Source: Entomortierella parvispora (lineage: Eukaryota > Mortierellomycota > Mortierellomycetes > Mortierellales > Mortierellaceae). From it: a DNA stretch of 64,000 nucleotides. Of the stretch, positions 12,801 through 23,948 are shown piece by piece (the stretch's first letter is position 1; every line of letters begins with the position of its first letter). The notes beneath the pieces are model-generated. The model did not search any database and was not told the origin of the DNA. It saw only the letters and a list, made by a program, of their open reading frames with translations. The DNA is taken from the NCBI GenBank assembly GCA_963573315.1, contig OY752150.1, positions 558,001 to 622,000 of the forward strand, given 5' to 3'. The translations under genes were made by a program, and so were the position numbers.

Positions 12801-13598
12801 AGATGCGCTTTCAGCAGAGTTTTGCTGCGATGGTAGTATTTGATGCGAATGAGTCGAGCCCAAGGACTCGGCGGATGCAGACAGATATGATCTGTCGTTT
12901 TGTTCGGACGCGTAGGCGGGTGCGAGCAAGGCATCATGCAAGTTCCGTAGCTCCTGTGCTGGATTGGCCAACCTTTCGTATGAATCAGCCTCAACCTTGT
13001 AGTCACATTCGTCTTCAAACGCTTGAAGCAGAGTCAGAGACGGTCGAAACTCCCCGGGGCGGTCATATTCGACGGTTGCGGTGTCTGGAAAGATCTGGTT
13101 GTCTTCCAGCGACAGTTCTTGGACTGTATCGCTATCCTCAGGCTCGAGTTTCGTATTGTCGATGACGTGGGGGGACAGACTGTCTTGAGCCAAGACTCGT
13201 ATACGGTGGATATTTTGACTAGGACTGATACCAAATGCATCGTCAGAATCGCCTGGATCATCTTCGGGAACGGGCTCAAAGCCAAGGGTGATCTCGGACG
13301 TCCTCTTTTCGAGTATGGGTGGAGGCTTTGCACTCCTTACTGAAGATGACTCTGGATACTCGCGATTTATGTACCTTGTCTCGTGCACATCTGAGGCGCT
13401 CTCCTTCTGTTTCGATCCTTCTGATTGCTCTCTTAGCGGCTTGCTCGACGTTCCGAGGTTTGGAAAGGATGATGAGCTACAAGGACTTTGCTCCATGATC
13501 AAATCTCCTTCGTGTTTCCGGTGCTCCACGCTGTCAGGGGTGGCGAGATTGTCTGTTGGCTGCGGGTACTGCTGAGAGCGAGATCGAGTTGTCGCCAT
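9801..13598 (-). CDS. GATA-type zinc finger transcription factor with a second degenerate finger
   Basis: Predicted nuclear regulator of 1265 aa in a single exon, starting MATTRSRSQQ. One GATA finger is clear: CANC at 418-421, then 18 residues, then CNAC at 440-443, followed by GLYQKLHNIPRP. The 18-residue loop is the form found in many fungal GATA factors. About 35 residues further on is a second Cys4 motif, CARC (477-480), 17 residues, CEHC (498-501), whose spacing also fits a GATA finger. It lacks the usual Trp-Arg and the Asn-Ala between the last two cysteines, so it is probably degenerate or a plain zinc ribbon. The remainder is Ser-, Gln-, His- and Tyr-rich low-complexity sequence (polyQ around 850-920). 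It lies between, and in the same orientation as, two paralogous Zn2Cys6 genes. Nitrogen (AreA-like) or other roles cannot be assigned from sequence alone. Confidence 0.9.
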   Translation of the reverse strand: MATTRSRSQQYPQPTDNLATPDSVEHRKHEGDLIMEQSPCSSSSFPNLGTSSKPLREQSEGSKQKESASDVHETRYINREYPESSSVRSAKPPPILEKRTSEITLGFEPVPEDDPGDSDDAFGISPSQNIHRIRVLAQDSLSPHVIDNTKLEPEDSDTVQELSLEDNQIFPDTATVEYDRPGEFRPSLTLLQAFEDECDYKVEADSYERLANPAQELRNLHDALLAPAYASEQNDRSYLSASAESLGSTHSHQILPSQQNSAESASYDLVAFPFYNQQTPDTGSTSGRRYQSQPIQSQQAPSPFLKLEGQHPSWSGILQHHPESQIAIGPHTYPQPCSYPMSYRFKDEISPSSESVIGTTVATPVPSRSSPTEATLSNPLSSSSAASSSQPLPVMLQSHGDEGTSSFEPFQNSELKICANCQTLTTPSWRRCSQGKILLCNACGLYQKLHNIPRPTYVTKEGVVKIRRQPQQRDVPCARCGARTPLSPRRRPNSEVVCEHCGEILKNPLILDEGEGEVSVQSGKLSRRQMRANSSSHSSKMRRVSSGEVLSGFPVPHSTSSHPMRREQEENGENGVQEDPYLKSRNCSSPHQGRASDSLRTGKHASDAPYYHDKPIRALSSSTDSWSGRQQSSQALGSFFDVEGFSVENSVAGSFDHSEQGVLLPSRAHIQQSRLRQPFPSLWLQDRHESSEYPTQALNLPPLYQAIAQIESPFAYPWQHPPVSSSMDPSLQPEGDATTSINMLDQTRLMVPGIEDPPTMATNNPVPLHRQLQHEPSPQSQMQYQWPQYSSPGQNHHYPYTVPFAAPSSTATKNYHQQQYTQQPNVFHGLKNHHLALQTYHQQQYGPYQQQQQQPRSPSRFRPHQYQQVLQQQRRQDSHQNQYDGRQVWQTQKQHHRRHQMYRSAQYQTYHSPQAAMTQPMTLSSQAQYHSLNLPPINYGGYPSGLEQTSSNSYSLNISNSDIYDDLLQREQEKQRQNESRIVLNAFWEHHLNGSPPTKAAELGSTGASNAGDDGNLGNLGRGTFGEMNRREVKGEAKAEATMGGDESGKDLGKVSDDQAAMSIHTMMRFIEPDDDDAAASEGEEGIEGDEPRISNDGGANCSSSAATTTQPKLDQHHPQQQRQLSTLNLHPDAAIPTAPEPTAATLNSIAGTTTSPAMEMKEEEEGGSSSSLQMLAATCINSTPMSSPMLTPKVELQDHALGHPTSREQGPAAAAETTTVKESPSSDGVLPSPQPLPIVLRKSERQRSALASKNAPNRDRRHRQ

Positions 13599-14637
13599 CG
13601 TTCTGCTGAAACTTTTAGTCCAAAAACTTATCCCTGTTCAGAGTTCCTCGGAATAATACGTCCGTAAGCGCTGCCGTGAGTATCTGGTATAAGGGAAGGA
13701 ATAGAACGGTTGAGATGAAAACATTATGATCAGCTTCTGGGGGTCCTTAATTTGCATTGCCCGCGCACTTTGACGAAGGGTGATGGCATCTGTTGTTTGG
13801 ATGATCTAGGAGGAAAAATGAAAAATGGATTGGTATTGGTGGTCAAGATTATACCTGAAGAAGGATAGAAAACCTTCTCAAATCGTTGGTTAAGGCGGAA
13901 GTAGGCGATGGAATCTGGGAGATCAGGGCAGAGCAGAGAAGGCAGGGGAGGAAGAGAGAAGAATGCAAGAAGGGCGGTGGTTGGGAGAGAGTCAAAGGCC
14001 CGATTGCCTGGTCGGCACTTTTTTTTATTTTCCCCCCATCACCTCGCTCCGTTCTCATGTCTCCATTCCACCGGCAGCACATCATCCTTTCGCATGCGCA
14101 TTGTTTCTCCCTGGGTCTTTCTTTCTCTCTCTCTCTCTCTCTCTTTTCTCCTTGCTTCCTCGTCCTTTCTTCATCCTCTCCTTTCAAAGACCCCTTCCTG
14201 GAGCAGGTGCCACCCTTGCCTTTTACTGTGTCTTCGAGGACAATGGCAGGCCCTGAATCGAACCTCATAACCACTCAAGGAGCTCCGTATCACATCACTT
14301 TCTTCTTATCAGTGCGCTCTTCTTTTTCTTCCCATTTTCTTTGATCAGACCCGGTGAATATCATGTCGATCAATGATCTTTTGGAGGGAAGGGAGTGGGA
14401 ATAGCGAGAGTCAACGCGCATGCTCTCTGCTAGCGCAGCTGAGGTATCACAAGTCGTCGGGACACGAAAAAAAGCTGTACCTGCGCGGGAGAGCGCGCTG
14501 GCGATCCACAACTATTCTGCAGCACAGCCACTGAATGCATCGCCACACACCATGCAATGCACAAGAGAACACAAATGAGTTTGTCTTTGGTCGTACAGAC
14601 ACGTGAAGAGTTTTTTTTATTAATAAACGTGATGCTT
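13599..14637. promoter_or_regulatory. Intergenic: GATA gene promoter and 3' end of long Zn2Cys6 gene
   Basis: No gene seen. The region contains a (TC)n microsatellite of about 11 repeats near 14120-14143 within T/C-rich sequence. A TTTATTAATAAA-type signal near 14617-14629 lies just beyond the stop of the Zn2Cys6 gene and is its likely poly(A) signal. Confidence 0.45.
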
Positions 14638-17600
14638 CTATTTTGTGGACAACCGATCTACTTTTGGGAACGGGAACTCGAAATCAAAGGTCTCGTCTTT
14701 ACCAGTGCCAAAGATATGATGAGGAGAGGCCATCTTATTGAATGCACTTTCCAACTCTGAGACGCGGCTTTTGTGATCCCAGTCGCTCTGTTCCAATCCC
14801 TGGCACTTGAGTTCTTCGCCACCTTCGTCACTTTCATTGTCGTACATCGTGGTTGCGGTAACCATATACTGGGCATCTTTTTCCACCAGATGATCTCGGA
14901 TCGTCAATGGCTCCGGTAGCACAGACAATCGACGATAAAGATCTGAACCCATTCGGAACTGGACCTGGGCCTGCTCTCGATGGGCTGGACACGTCATGTT
15001 GGGTTTCGAATTCTCACAGACTACCCGCATGCAAACTTTGAGGGCTTGGTTGACCTTGGCCTGAACAGAACACCAGTTTGGATAAGAGTCCAGCATGAGT
15101 TCGATATGGTGCAATGCCGTGTTGGAGAGCTCTGTGCAGATCTTGTGGGCAGAGTTGACAAACTTTCTCCGCTTGCCTTGGGCTTGATCCGAAGAGAAAG
15201 TAGGAGTAGGAGTGGGCGACCTGCTATTGTGACAGTTGTCTTTTTGGCTGTTGGTGTCTGCATCTTTGCTGTTGCCTTCAACTGGCACTTCTGGGTGTGT
15301 GCCTGAGGCCCTCTTGTCAAGACTTGGTAGGTACGCCGATTGCAACATGATCGTAATTGTGTAGTACGACATGATTAAGACACCTAGAAACATTGCAATA
15401 TTAGCAACAGTGCATAATGCAATTGAAACAGGATCAGCAATAACTGCGGGAGGTATCGGTACTTACTCATCTTGCCATTAATCCTGTGGTCGACATCCTC
15501 TGATTCCACGTCTGATCGGAACCGAAGATGGTCTGGCAGGTCACGTTCCCATTCAGTCAAGTCTGACTGCAGTGTCTGCAGCTCTTTGTCCTGAAGCCAG
15601 GCCTGTTCAGACCACTTTGCCGCAGGGTGGAGTTCCTGTTTATCGATATCAAAGTACACTTGGGATCGATATTGGGCAGGCGCGCAAGAAAATGCAATAT
15701 TTTCCGTCTGACCGCCAAAAGAGAGATCTCTCTTATCTGCTCGATCTGAAAGATAGATGGCTACCCTTCGACCAATGGTCCATAGCCGAATCTCTTCTAA
15801 AAAAAGTCGTCGTGCAAAAGTGCCATTGTCTGTTGGATCCTCCTCCGACTCCATCAAAAGCTTCAGGCGGTCCATATGAAATTCCATCTCGAGAGTTTGG
15901 CTCTCCTCTGCCTCCATCTCCTGTTCCAAAAGATCCCCGTATACCCCTGGCTCCCTCTTGCTCTGCTTGACAAGAATCCGACGTGAGAGCACCGGGAATG
16001 CATGTCTACCCTCCATGTGGTTGTAAAGATGATGGTCACTTTTGTGGAAGACAAGTTGCGGATAAGAAGTCTCGCTGGACCAGGACCGTGGTTGGATATC
16101 ACTTTTGCTGATGGTGCAGAGATGGTCTTCACCCCAGCCCCTAGTTTCGCCACGGGAAATTCTCTCCTCCCCTCCTCTCTCCACCTCCTCGTCACTGCTG
16201 GCGACATTGCTCCGATAATGTGTCGGTCGTCTTTTATCGCCTCGAGAATCTGTATAGGATCTCTTTTTGTTGTAGTGGTCCTTGTCGCGTCTCGGTGCCA
16301 TATCCCTACGCTGTCCGATGAGTATTGGTGATGACGATGGCAGCGTAGCTCTCGATGACCTCTTGGGTCCATATCCTACACATCCTTCAATTCGAGGTAA
16401 CTCTGATGTCACGGCTCGATTGTCCAATGCATTGGGCCATCCAAAGTAGAGCCGATTGACGCAGTTTCGAATGTATAGCCCCCAAAAACACCACAATCGT
16501 GCCTGATACGCCGCTTCGGGGAAGGTGCCACCGCTGGGCGAATCAGAGCGTGAACCCTGCTCCCCGAGGAAAGGCAAAGATCCTTTGGCAACGCGTCCAT
16601 CATGAACTCCAAGAACTGTGGCCATGAAAGGGGGGCTTTTTCTGAAAACACCATAAGTCACAAGAGACCCGAGTAGACAGGCCTGGATCACACTTAGCCG
16701 GCGTCTATCATCGACTAGGTTTTGCAGCTCTTTATTTTGAAAGGAGAGAGGAATCGTGGGTGAGTAAACAAGAATGGAAGGGGAGTACCTGGACTTTGGA
16801 ACATAGAGACATTCTTACCTCGTGCGCGTTCACGAAATTTTATCGTGCGATCAAATTCTCTGGCGCGAAACAAGTGCTTGGAAGCAGTCATGAACACGAC
16901 ATTCAGAAGAAGTAATGCATGGGCCTGATCGGACTCCATCATCGCCAACTCAACGGCGGCTCGATTCACGACGGGGGGATAGTAAAAATGGGCTTGCTAT
17001 TCGGGGAAAATCTCGTCGTTTTGTGAGCGCCACATCCCTTGCCCTCCTTGGTAAGAAAAAATCAAAAAATAGAACTCTGCTCACCTCGAAAAACACATTA
17101 ATGAGAAAATCGGCATCGACTGGGATCAATTGCAAGTGTTTGGGAACCTGTTTCGATGCTTCGCCCTGTGGCTGCTTCGTCACTCTTGGCGCGTCCATGT
17201 TCCTGTAGAGCGGCTCTACCATCGCTGGTGGAACCCAAATCTCATCCTCTTCGTCGTGGATATGACGATTGATTCGAAAAGCAATGTCGTAGCGTCGAAT
17301 GGCAAGCAAGTCAGTAGCAATCCGCTTTGTCCTGAGCTCTTCTGCATCTGATATTTCTGCTTCTGGAGGAGATTGGAGTTCAGTTATAGCTCTTGTTGAT
17401 ACAGGACCTGAGGAAAATGGGGTGGGGAGAGAGGATGGTGTGAATGATGCTGGCGTGGCCGTACAACTAGCCGTCACCATTTCTGCAGTGGACCACCATG
17501 GCTGGGTTATATCCAATGGAATATACTGATCGTTCTTGCTCAAAATTGCAGCATGGTCTTTTTTCCCGGAAATGGACACGTCGGATGAAGTACTGGTTCC

Positions 17601-19230
17601 TGTTGTTGTTGGAGTTGTTGTCGACGGTACAAGGCTGTGAAAGCCCGAAAAGTAATCTCCGCCAAGATTGTTATCCGCGTTGTCTGTGGACGCAACCGCT
17701 GACACGAATCCAAAATCGCGCGCCTCAATTTCAGAAAGAAGATCAATTGGCTCACCGTAGAGAAGAGAAGAGGCATCCCTTCTCCGCGGCTGTGGTCCAA
17801 AATGGCTGGAGTCCTCGTTTCTGAAGATTTGCTGTTGTTGCTGTTGCTGTTGTTGATGTTGTTGATGTTGTTGCTGTTGTTGCTGTTGTTGCTGTTGCTG
17901 CCGTTTCTGTTGCAGATGCTGTTGTAGGCAAAGCTGTTGCCAAGGTGAAAGGGCATCGCCCTCGTCATTCCATAGTGTTTGTTGAAACAATGTCGTACGA
18001 CTTGCCGGATCGTCCCCCTGTTCCTCTTGATGTACCTGTTGCAAGGTCTGCGGCTGATACTGCGGATCGGCGTCAAAAGGACTCCCAAAGCCCGTTGCTA
18101 TTGATACCACTGGCGACAATGGCGCCACTGGGGGCGCGTGCGGCGATACACGTTGTAAAACTCTCGCCGCCTTGGTGATTTGTCTTGATTGGCCTCCAGT
18201 GACATGATCCAATGATTGCCGAAAGCTTTTCGTCAAATCGGCCCCCGCAGCACAATCGAGGCTGCAGATGTCGCCGCTGTTGGCTGTATCAAGGTGGCCA
18301 AGGTGCGATGTCTTGATAGTTGGAGTGGCAGGTAAATGCGAATAGGTTGGCTGTGGTGACAGCTGTGGTGATGGTTGCGCCAGGGCTAACGGCTGCGATG
18401 GTGATTCTGCGTCCGTCCCTGTCGACACCCGCTTTTTAAGGTTATTAACATTGTGCTTTCTTGTCGCGACCGCGCCTTGAACCTTTTCGCGACTCAGTGG
18501 AGAATCGCCCCAGAGTGCTCGCGATAGCTGGGCGTCAGTATAACAACAATCGACATTGAGTTTTTTACAGGTCGAGCAGGGTACTCCCCCATCACATTTT
18601 CGCTAGGGGTAGCAAAGTTCAAGATGTAAATCAACACGATCAGCATCCCAAAAGTAAAAAAAGAAAGAAAAAAAGCCTGACAGGGAAACTGGAAAACATT
18701 TGTCCCAGATACGCCATTTTTCCATGAAGTTTTACCTTGTTCTGGCGGCAACGATTGCACGAGGTGGCAATCTTGTGTCTCTTACGAGGCTCACCAGGGC
18801 AGTGAAGAGTGGATATGGTTATAGGCCTGGTCATTGTTGATGATAATGAAAGACCCGTGATTTGCTGGGCTCCCTGATCAGGGGTCAGCGGCATAGATTC
18901 TGGTAGATGGTGCAAGGAACCAATAAAAGATTCTGTTGTGCTCCCTTCCTCCGCCCACTGAGATTGGTGGCTGACTTCGGAGACGTTGTACTGATGGTGC
19001 TGGGGGCAATGTGAATGAAGGTGTTGTGATTGTTGTTGCTGTTGCTGTCGATGATGCTGTTGCTGTTGCTGTCGATGATGTGGTTGCTGTTGCTGTTGAT
19101 GATGTTGTTGATGATCCGGATGTTGATGCTGATGCTGATGTTGATTATGTTGGTAGGCTTTTGAAGAATGTATGGGATTGGAAGATTTGGATGAAGGTGC
19201 TGGGCGCAAATCCGAGTTGAGGTTGAACAT
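14638..19230 (-). CDS. Zn2Cys6 transcription factor, full-length, with fungal-specific regulatory domain
   Basis: Predicted nuclear regulator of 1399 aa. Exons are 19230-18736, 18602-17085, 16996-16819, 16729-15467 and 15383-14638; all phases agree and introns are 83-133 nt. The zinc cluster (CNRCRQNKRKC, DGGVPCSTC, KKLNVDC) is split by intron 1 at the same codon as in the short paralogue. The N-terminus is rich in His/Gln repeats, and polyQ recurs near 18 kb. Exons 3-5 carry the fungal-specific transcription factor domain: FFEQAHFYYPPVVNRAAV, VIQACLLGSLVTYG, ARLWCFWGLYIRN and the membrane-like VLIMSYYTITIML. A charged low-complexity insert (RRDKDHYNKKRS) interrupts that domain. The C-terminal block ending DETFDFEFPFPK is shared with the gene at 6947-8903. 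I prefer the ATG at 19230 (MFNLNSDLR) because it aligns with the paralogue start. The regulated pathway is unknown. Confidence 0.9.
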
Positions 19231-20245
19231 GGGATAGAAATTTTGAGAGAACAAAGAAAAGATGTAGTTTGACAAGGTTCTGAAGAGGATTTTATAGTTG
19301 GCGACGAAAGAACGAACGTGGGAAGGCGTGGATAAAGGGCCCTGCATTGTGGTGAGAAGGTAGATTAAAGTCTGACAAAAAGATGGCAAGTGAAAAGAAT
19401 CACCAAGGAAGCAGTGCAGGGCTGAGGGCGGAGCTTCCCATTTGCGGAAGAACGCAAAGTTAAACATTCAATGGTGACGAAGAAAGTTGTTCGACACAAA
19501 AAGCGGGAAGAAGGAAACTTTGAAAACTGAAGGATCCCTTTAAATACAGTTGTACCAGACTATCACGCCAACAACCAGACGGACAGAGCACACGCCGATC
19601 GCGACATCGCAACAACTCGCAACATCGCAACAACTTGAGAGCTTGAGATTTCTACTCTGTCGCGCGTTGTTGCTTGTTGCTGCGTTGGCATCCAAAGCTA
19701 CAAAGCCACCCCTATATCCTATATTCGCGTTTGTCTTCAAAGCTCGTCTTCTTGGTAGGCGAAGAATAATGGTCTAGCAAATGTTTCCACAGTAGTGGTG
19801 ACTGTACCTATATTCCCATATACCGCTGTATGCTGTTGTAGACTATGTTGTTGTATGTTGTTGCTGTTGTTGTCTTTATACCCTTGGTTGGAGCAAGGAA
19901 GTGAACCCAGGTTCCAATTCAAACCGCGATTGCAACGGTCGACAAAAATTGGTGGCGTTGATCCGTCGAGAATCCGTCCTCCCATGTGTATCCTCGGTCA
20001 TTTTGTCTTTCATCGAGCTTGAACCCCGTTCTTGTCATAGGCACTCCATGGGTTAAAGTCAAAGACCAGCTGGGCTCTGCGAGCTAATAAACATATTATT
20101 TTTACCTTTGGACTGAGTGCTCTCATCGACACACTGCTGCTGAACCATTGAAACCGATTTTTTTTTATCTGTTTTATTGATCATGTCTGGATGCTGCTTT
20201 TTTTGAACAAAGAAACGAAAAAGGGATGAAAGGAAATCATTCCCT
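19231..20245. promoter_or_regulatory. Intergenic: promoter of long Zn2Cys6 gene and 3' end of SH3 gene
   Basis: No gene seen. A repeated word GCAACATCGCAACAACTxG occurs near 19610-19640, and TTG/TTGC repeats near 19840-19875 resemble the CAA-rich tracts of neighbouring genes. Open frames here are short and low-complexity. Confidence 0.4.
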
Positions 20246-21337
20246 TTAGTATCCTCCTCCGTATCCACCACCACCTCCTCCACCATTAGGTTGGGGAGGG
20301 TATTGCGGGCTGCTTTGCGGAGGGTAATTGCTGGTGGGTGAGAAACCAGGTCCGCCACCATTGTACCCTCCATGTCCATCGTTCCAGCCTTGGGGGATGG
20401 AGCTCATGCGTTTGTTAGCAGCTGCTTTGAAACTTGGGCTGGGTGGGTAGTGTGGTCCTCCAGGGGCTCCATGCTGTGACCCTTCATAGGCGCCCATCTC
20501 AACACAATGTCTGGGGAACACACCCTTGACTCCTCCCTTCGAATTGTTGACTCCCATGCACCATCCATCGTCATACTCTTGTAAGATTGTGACAGAATCG
20601 CCCAGTCCGATCTCAATCTCATCCGCGAGAGCAGGGGTGTAGGTCGCAACAACGCTGTAGGTGCCCAAGGGCTTGGTGGGGGTCATGGCCATGGCCTCCT
20701 TGGGAGCGGCTGCAGGCTCCGGTAATTTGGCGTAGGGATTGTTGTTGTTGAATTGAGCGGTCTGTTGTAACAAAGCTGATGCCAGGTTCTTCTTTTTACG
20801 GTGACGACAGAAAGCAAGTCCACCAAGCGCAAAAACAATAAAGCCTCCTACGGTGCCCAAGCCGATAAAGACCTTCTCGGAGACAGTAGTGGGGACACTG
20901 GATTCGGAGGAGCCTCCACCAACGGTTGAATTCGTGCCAGAGGGCAATGGAGTTGCACCCGAGGCGATGGGGCCGGCACTGGCAGAATTGGATTTACTAG
21001 CAGCAACTGGGGAGGTGGAGGTATGGCTTCCTCCGGCTGGAACAGTAGCCGCAGGAGGTTTAGTGGTGGCAACCGCTTTGCTGGTCGTCTTGGAAGGATC
21101 AGTGTGTGCAGAAGTCGAGGTTTTTGTATCGGGCAGCTTTTCCGTGGTTGTATCGCCCGGTGCTCGTTTGCGAAGTCCATGCAGAAGCAAGGCACCCTCC
21201 TGGAGGTGATCAGGTCCTGACGAAAAGTCGCGGAATTTGAGTCCGCCGCTGACAGGAACAGCCTCGGTGAAAACTGTCGCTGTGCCCACGAGGGCTACGA
21301 GTGCGACAATGGCGATGATTTTGCTAGTTGGCTTCAT
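20246..21337 (-). CDS. Single-pass membrane protein with cytoplasmic SH3 domain
   Basis: 363 aa, single exon. Order of parts: a hydrophobic signal peptide (about residues 8-26), a Ser/Thr-rich, probably O-glycosylated outside region (about 60-150), a transmembrane helix (VFIGLGTVGGFIVFALGG, about 157-177) with a basic stop-transfer CRHRKKK, then an SH3 domain. The SH3 domain starts YSVVATYTPALADEIEIGLG, has the WCMGVN core and ends GVFPRHCVE, covering the usual ALYDY, E/D-rich, W and P positions. The tail is Pro/Gly/Tyr-rich and ends in a Gly repeat. This layout (wall-facing stalk, one helix, SH3 inside) matches fungal polarity or wall-sensing proteins such as Fus1-like and Sho1-like SH3 proteins, but no specific orthology can be claimed. 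It starts divergently from the Kre9-like gene. Confidence 0.85.
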   Translation of the reverse strand: MKPTSKIIAIVALVALVGTATVFTEAVPVSGGLKFRDFSSGPDHLQEGALLLHGLRKRAPGDTTTEKLPDTKTSTSAHTDPSKTTSKAVATTKPPAATVPAGGSHTSTSPVAASKSNSASAGPIASGATPLPSGTNSTVGGGSSESSVPTTVSEKVFIGLGTVGGFIVFALGGLAFCRHRKKKNLASALLQQTAQFNNNNPYAKLPEPAAAPKEAMAMTPTKPLGTYSVVATYTPALADEIEIGLGDSVTILQEYDDGWCMGVNNSKGGVKGVFPRHCVEMGAYEGSQHGAPGGPHYPPSPSFKAAANKRMSSIPQGWNDGHGGYNGGGPGFSPTSNYPPQSSPQYPPQPNGGGGGGGYGGGY

Positions 21338-22019
21338 AATAATGGGGTAACGAGTCTACGGGGGGGAACAGAAAGAGAGGAGGGACGATCGATAATTAGA
21401 CAAATGTTCTTGCACTAGAGAGACCCGCAAGGACCATGGCCTGAGGCACTATCCTCTTTAGTTCCAATAGCAGGAGTCGCACGCCAGCTCGATTTGACCA
21501 TACCTTTTCGAAGAAGGGGATTGGTATGCAGTCAGGCCAGCTGTCTGTCTACGAAAGTCGGTGTCAAGGGTATGTGCGAAGGCAACAACCAAAGGAGGGA
21601 ACAGGCGCCGAGGAGTGGAAACACGAAAGGGGACGACGCGAGTTAAAAATAAAGATGGGGATGGTGGTGTCGATCCAGTGATGAAGAGAAGGAACTGGAA
21701 GGAAAGATGGAAGGGTGGAGGGATGGGTGTGGATTATTATGTGCTCTTTGGGGGTGGATGAGGAGGGAGGGGAGGATGAGGATGAGAGCGAGAGGTTGAT
21801 TATAGAATGGGATGATGAGCCGGGACTAGGGCAGGAAGGGATGGCAAGAGCCACTGGAGGGGAGGAGGAAGAGGAAGAGGAAGAGGGGGAGGAGGAGGGG
21901 TGAGGAGAAGGATGGGGATGGGGAAGGAAGGAAGGAAAGGAAGGGAAAGAAGAGAAAGAGAGGGAGAAGAAGTGCAGGGTTGGCATGCAACCCACCCATG
22001 GACCACGACACGAGCCCGA

Positions 22020-22062
22020 GGGTGGATGGATGGAATGGAATGGATGGATGGATTGGATGGCA
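22020..22062. repeat. GGAT/GGAAT microsatellite
   Basis: Imperfect tandem GGATGGAT and GGAATGGAATGG units. Confidence 0.8.
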
Positions 22063-22092
22063 GCCATTTATTGTTGCAGCCGCGTACCGACA

Positions 22093-22152
22093 GTGAGACA
22101 GAGTGGGAGACAGGGAGACAGAGAGGGAGACAGAGTGGGAGACAGAGAACAG
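22093..22152. repeat. GACAGAG(T/A)GGGA minisatellite
   Basis: About five imperfect 10-13 nt units of GGGAGACAGAG type. A second cluster of the same kind lies at 23499-23550. Confidence 0.75.
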
Positions 22153-22185
22153 AGTGTGCCCAATGGGCGTGCAGCCTGGCACTGT

Positions 22186-22265
22186 TCCTGTGTATGTTCC
22201 TGTGTGCGTTCCTGTGTATGTTCCTGAGTACAGCATGTCCCTGTGTGTGTTCCTGTGTGTGTTCA
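22186..22265. repeat. TGTTCCTGTGTG minisatellite
   Basis: Six to seven imperfect 12-nt units (TGTTCCTGTGTG / TGTTCCTGTGTA), read on the plus strand. Confidence 0.8.
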
Positions 22266-23667
22266 GTCTTTTGTTCGTTCTGTCTGCTGTTCTGTCTGCT
22301 CTCCCCTCTTCCTCGCGGGCGGTGGACGTGACAACCACCAACAACAAATGAACAAACAAACAAACCGACAGCAACGGTGGAACGGTGAAAGCCTCTTGCC
22401 TCTTGCCTTTTCTTTAAGGTTGCAAAATTGCAATTTGGGCAACCACCACACAAACACACAACAGAAACGGCCGCTCCTTCCTCCCCTTCTCTCTTGCGGA
22501 GTCTTGTCCTCTGCTGGAGGTGGCCAACTTTGCCGTCCCTTTTGCAACATTCTCGAGAGACGACAGGGACCGACCAACGGCCCATGGCATAGACCGACCA
22601 GGCTGACCAGACTGACCAGACTGACACTGAAAGAAGGGCCTCTGGGCTCACAACCACGAAACCAGCGTTACTGTACTAACGTTACAGAGAAACGGTGCCT
22701 GGAACTACTGACTCTGTTTGGTGGCGTGCAGCTCTTCTCCTGAGTGGCCAGCTATTCTTGGCCACATCATTCTGCTCGTTCTGCAAGGCTCATGACCAAC
22801 ACCCGTGCCTTCCTGCCCGACAGGAGCAGACTACCGGTGTGCCTGTTGCTGCCATCCCCACAATGCACGCGCACGTACTGTAGTCTATCGACCGGCCTGG
22901 TCGCCACTTTTGCTCAAATGGTCTTTGGTCAGCTCAACGTGCCTGGAGCTACCGTACCTACCCAAATTCTAAAGATTGAAAGATTGAATCTATTTTTAAG
23001 GTGGTCCTTGGCCTTGTGTTTGTGTTCGTGTTGTCATCCTCCCTTTCCGTCATTCCTCGGACTAGGAGAGGACCTGGGAGAAGTCAATGCAGCACACACG
23101 ACCGAAGTCCCATCCTCAAGAATGATCGATGAGGAGCGCTCCAGCACAGACAAGGCGAACAGAATGTAAATCTGCGACGGGAGGAGAAGGAACCTTCTCA
23201 GATGAGGACATGACCTCCGAAAGCGCGGATCTTTCGAGAGCAGCAGGAACCAGAAACGGGCTCCCAGTTTGGCCCACTGACGGGGGTAGGCATCAGAGAC
23301 ACCCCTTTGCCCACTTTGATAGAAGGGTTGGATCTCTTGGTCCGAAGCGGTCTTTTCATGGCCCATGGACACTCTTTTCTGCATTGAATTGCTCACAGGC
23401 TTGCATATTTTCTTTGGCCGCTCCGTCCGTGCTTTGCTGTCCGTTGTCTGCGCAAAGGAGCGGGAGAAGACAAGAAGGACAAGACAATGTGAACAGAGGG
23501 AGAGACAGGCAGAGAGAGACAGGGAGAGAGAGAGAGACAGGGAGAGAGAAGAGCAGCAGACAGCAGGGACAGTAGCAGGGACAGTAGCCAGACAGCAGGG
23601 GGACAGGGACGGAGCGGGATCCAGGGGAAACCAGTTTCCGCCTGAACCAAACACCCAGTTGGTTCAG

Positions 23668-23692
23668 GCAGGCAGGCAGGCAGGCAGGCAGT
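23668..23692. repeat. GGCA microsatellite
   Basis: Six tandem GGCA (CAGG) units. Confidence 0.85.
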
Positions 23693-23948
23693 TTGTTCAC
23701 AACCGACAACATCCACACACAGAGAGAGAGAGTCCTCACCTTGTTGGGCCGTTGGCGAATCAGGTGCGGGTAAATCCATCAGCAATTGCTCTCCGCGCGC
23801 GCTTTTCTCCCCTCTTCTTCTCGCTTCTCCTCTCTTCTCTTCTTCTCTTCTCTTCTCTCCTTTCTCCTCCTCATCATCTCCATCCTCTTCCTTCTCCTCA
23901 CACCTCATCCCCATCCTCATCCCCAACCCACCCCACATTCACTCTACA

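Larger units (their letters stand above)
21338..23948. promoter_or_regulatory. 2.6-kb intergenic region with purine- and repeat-rich DNA
   Basis: This is the space between two divergent cell-surface genes. No gene was recognised on either strand, and the long open frames (for example minus strand 21800-22657) are low-complexity. The region is dominated by purine-rich (GGA/GAA) sequence at 21840-21970 and several tandem repeats listed separately. The T/C-rich run at 23800-23940 directly before the ATG of the Kre9-like gene looks like a strong fungal core promoter and 5' UTR. Confidence 0.5.

Noticed and set aside
22093-22265. Tandem repeats considered as a CRISPR array
   Set aside because: Units are 10-13 nt without unique spacers, and the genome is eukaryotic.
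21800-22657. 285-codon minus-strand open frame
   Set aside because: Composed of translated simple repeats (Ser/Pro/Val/Cys runs); no ATG context, domain or splice structure supports a gene.
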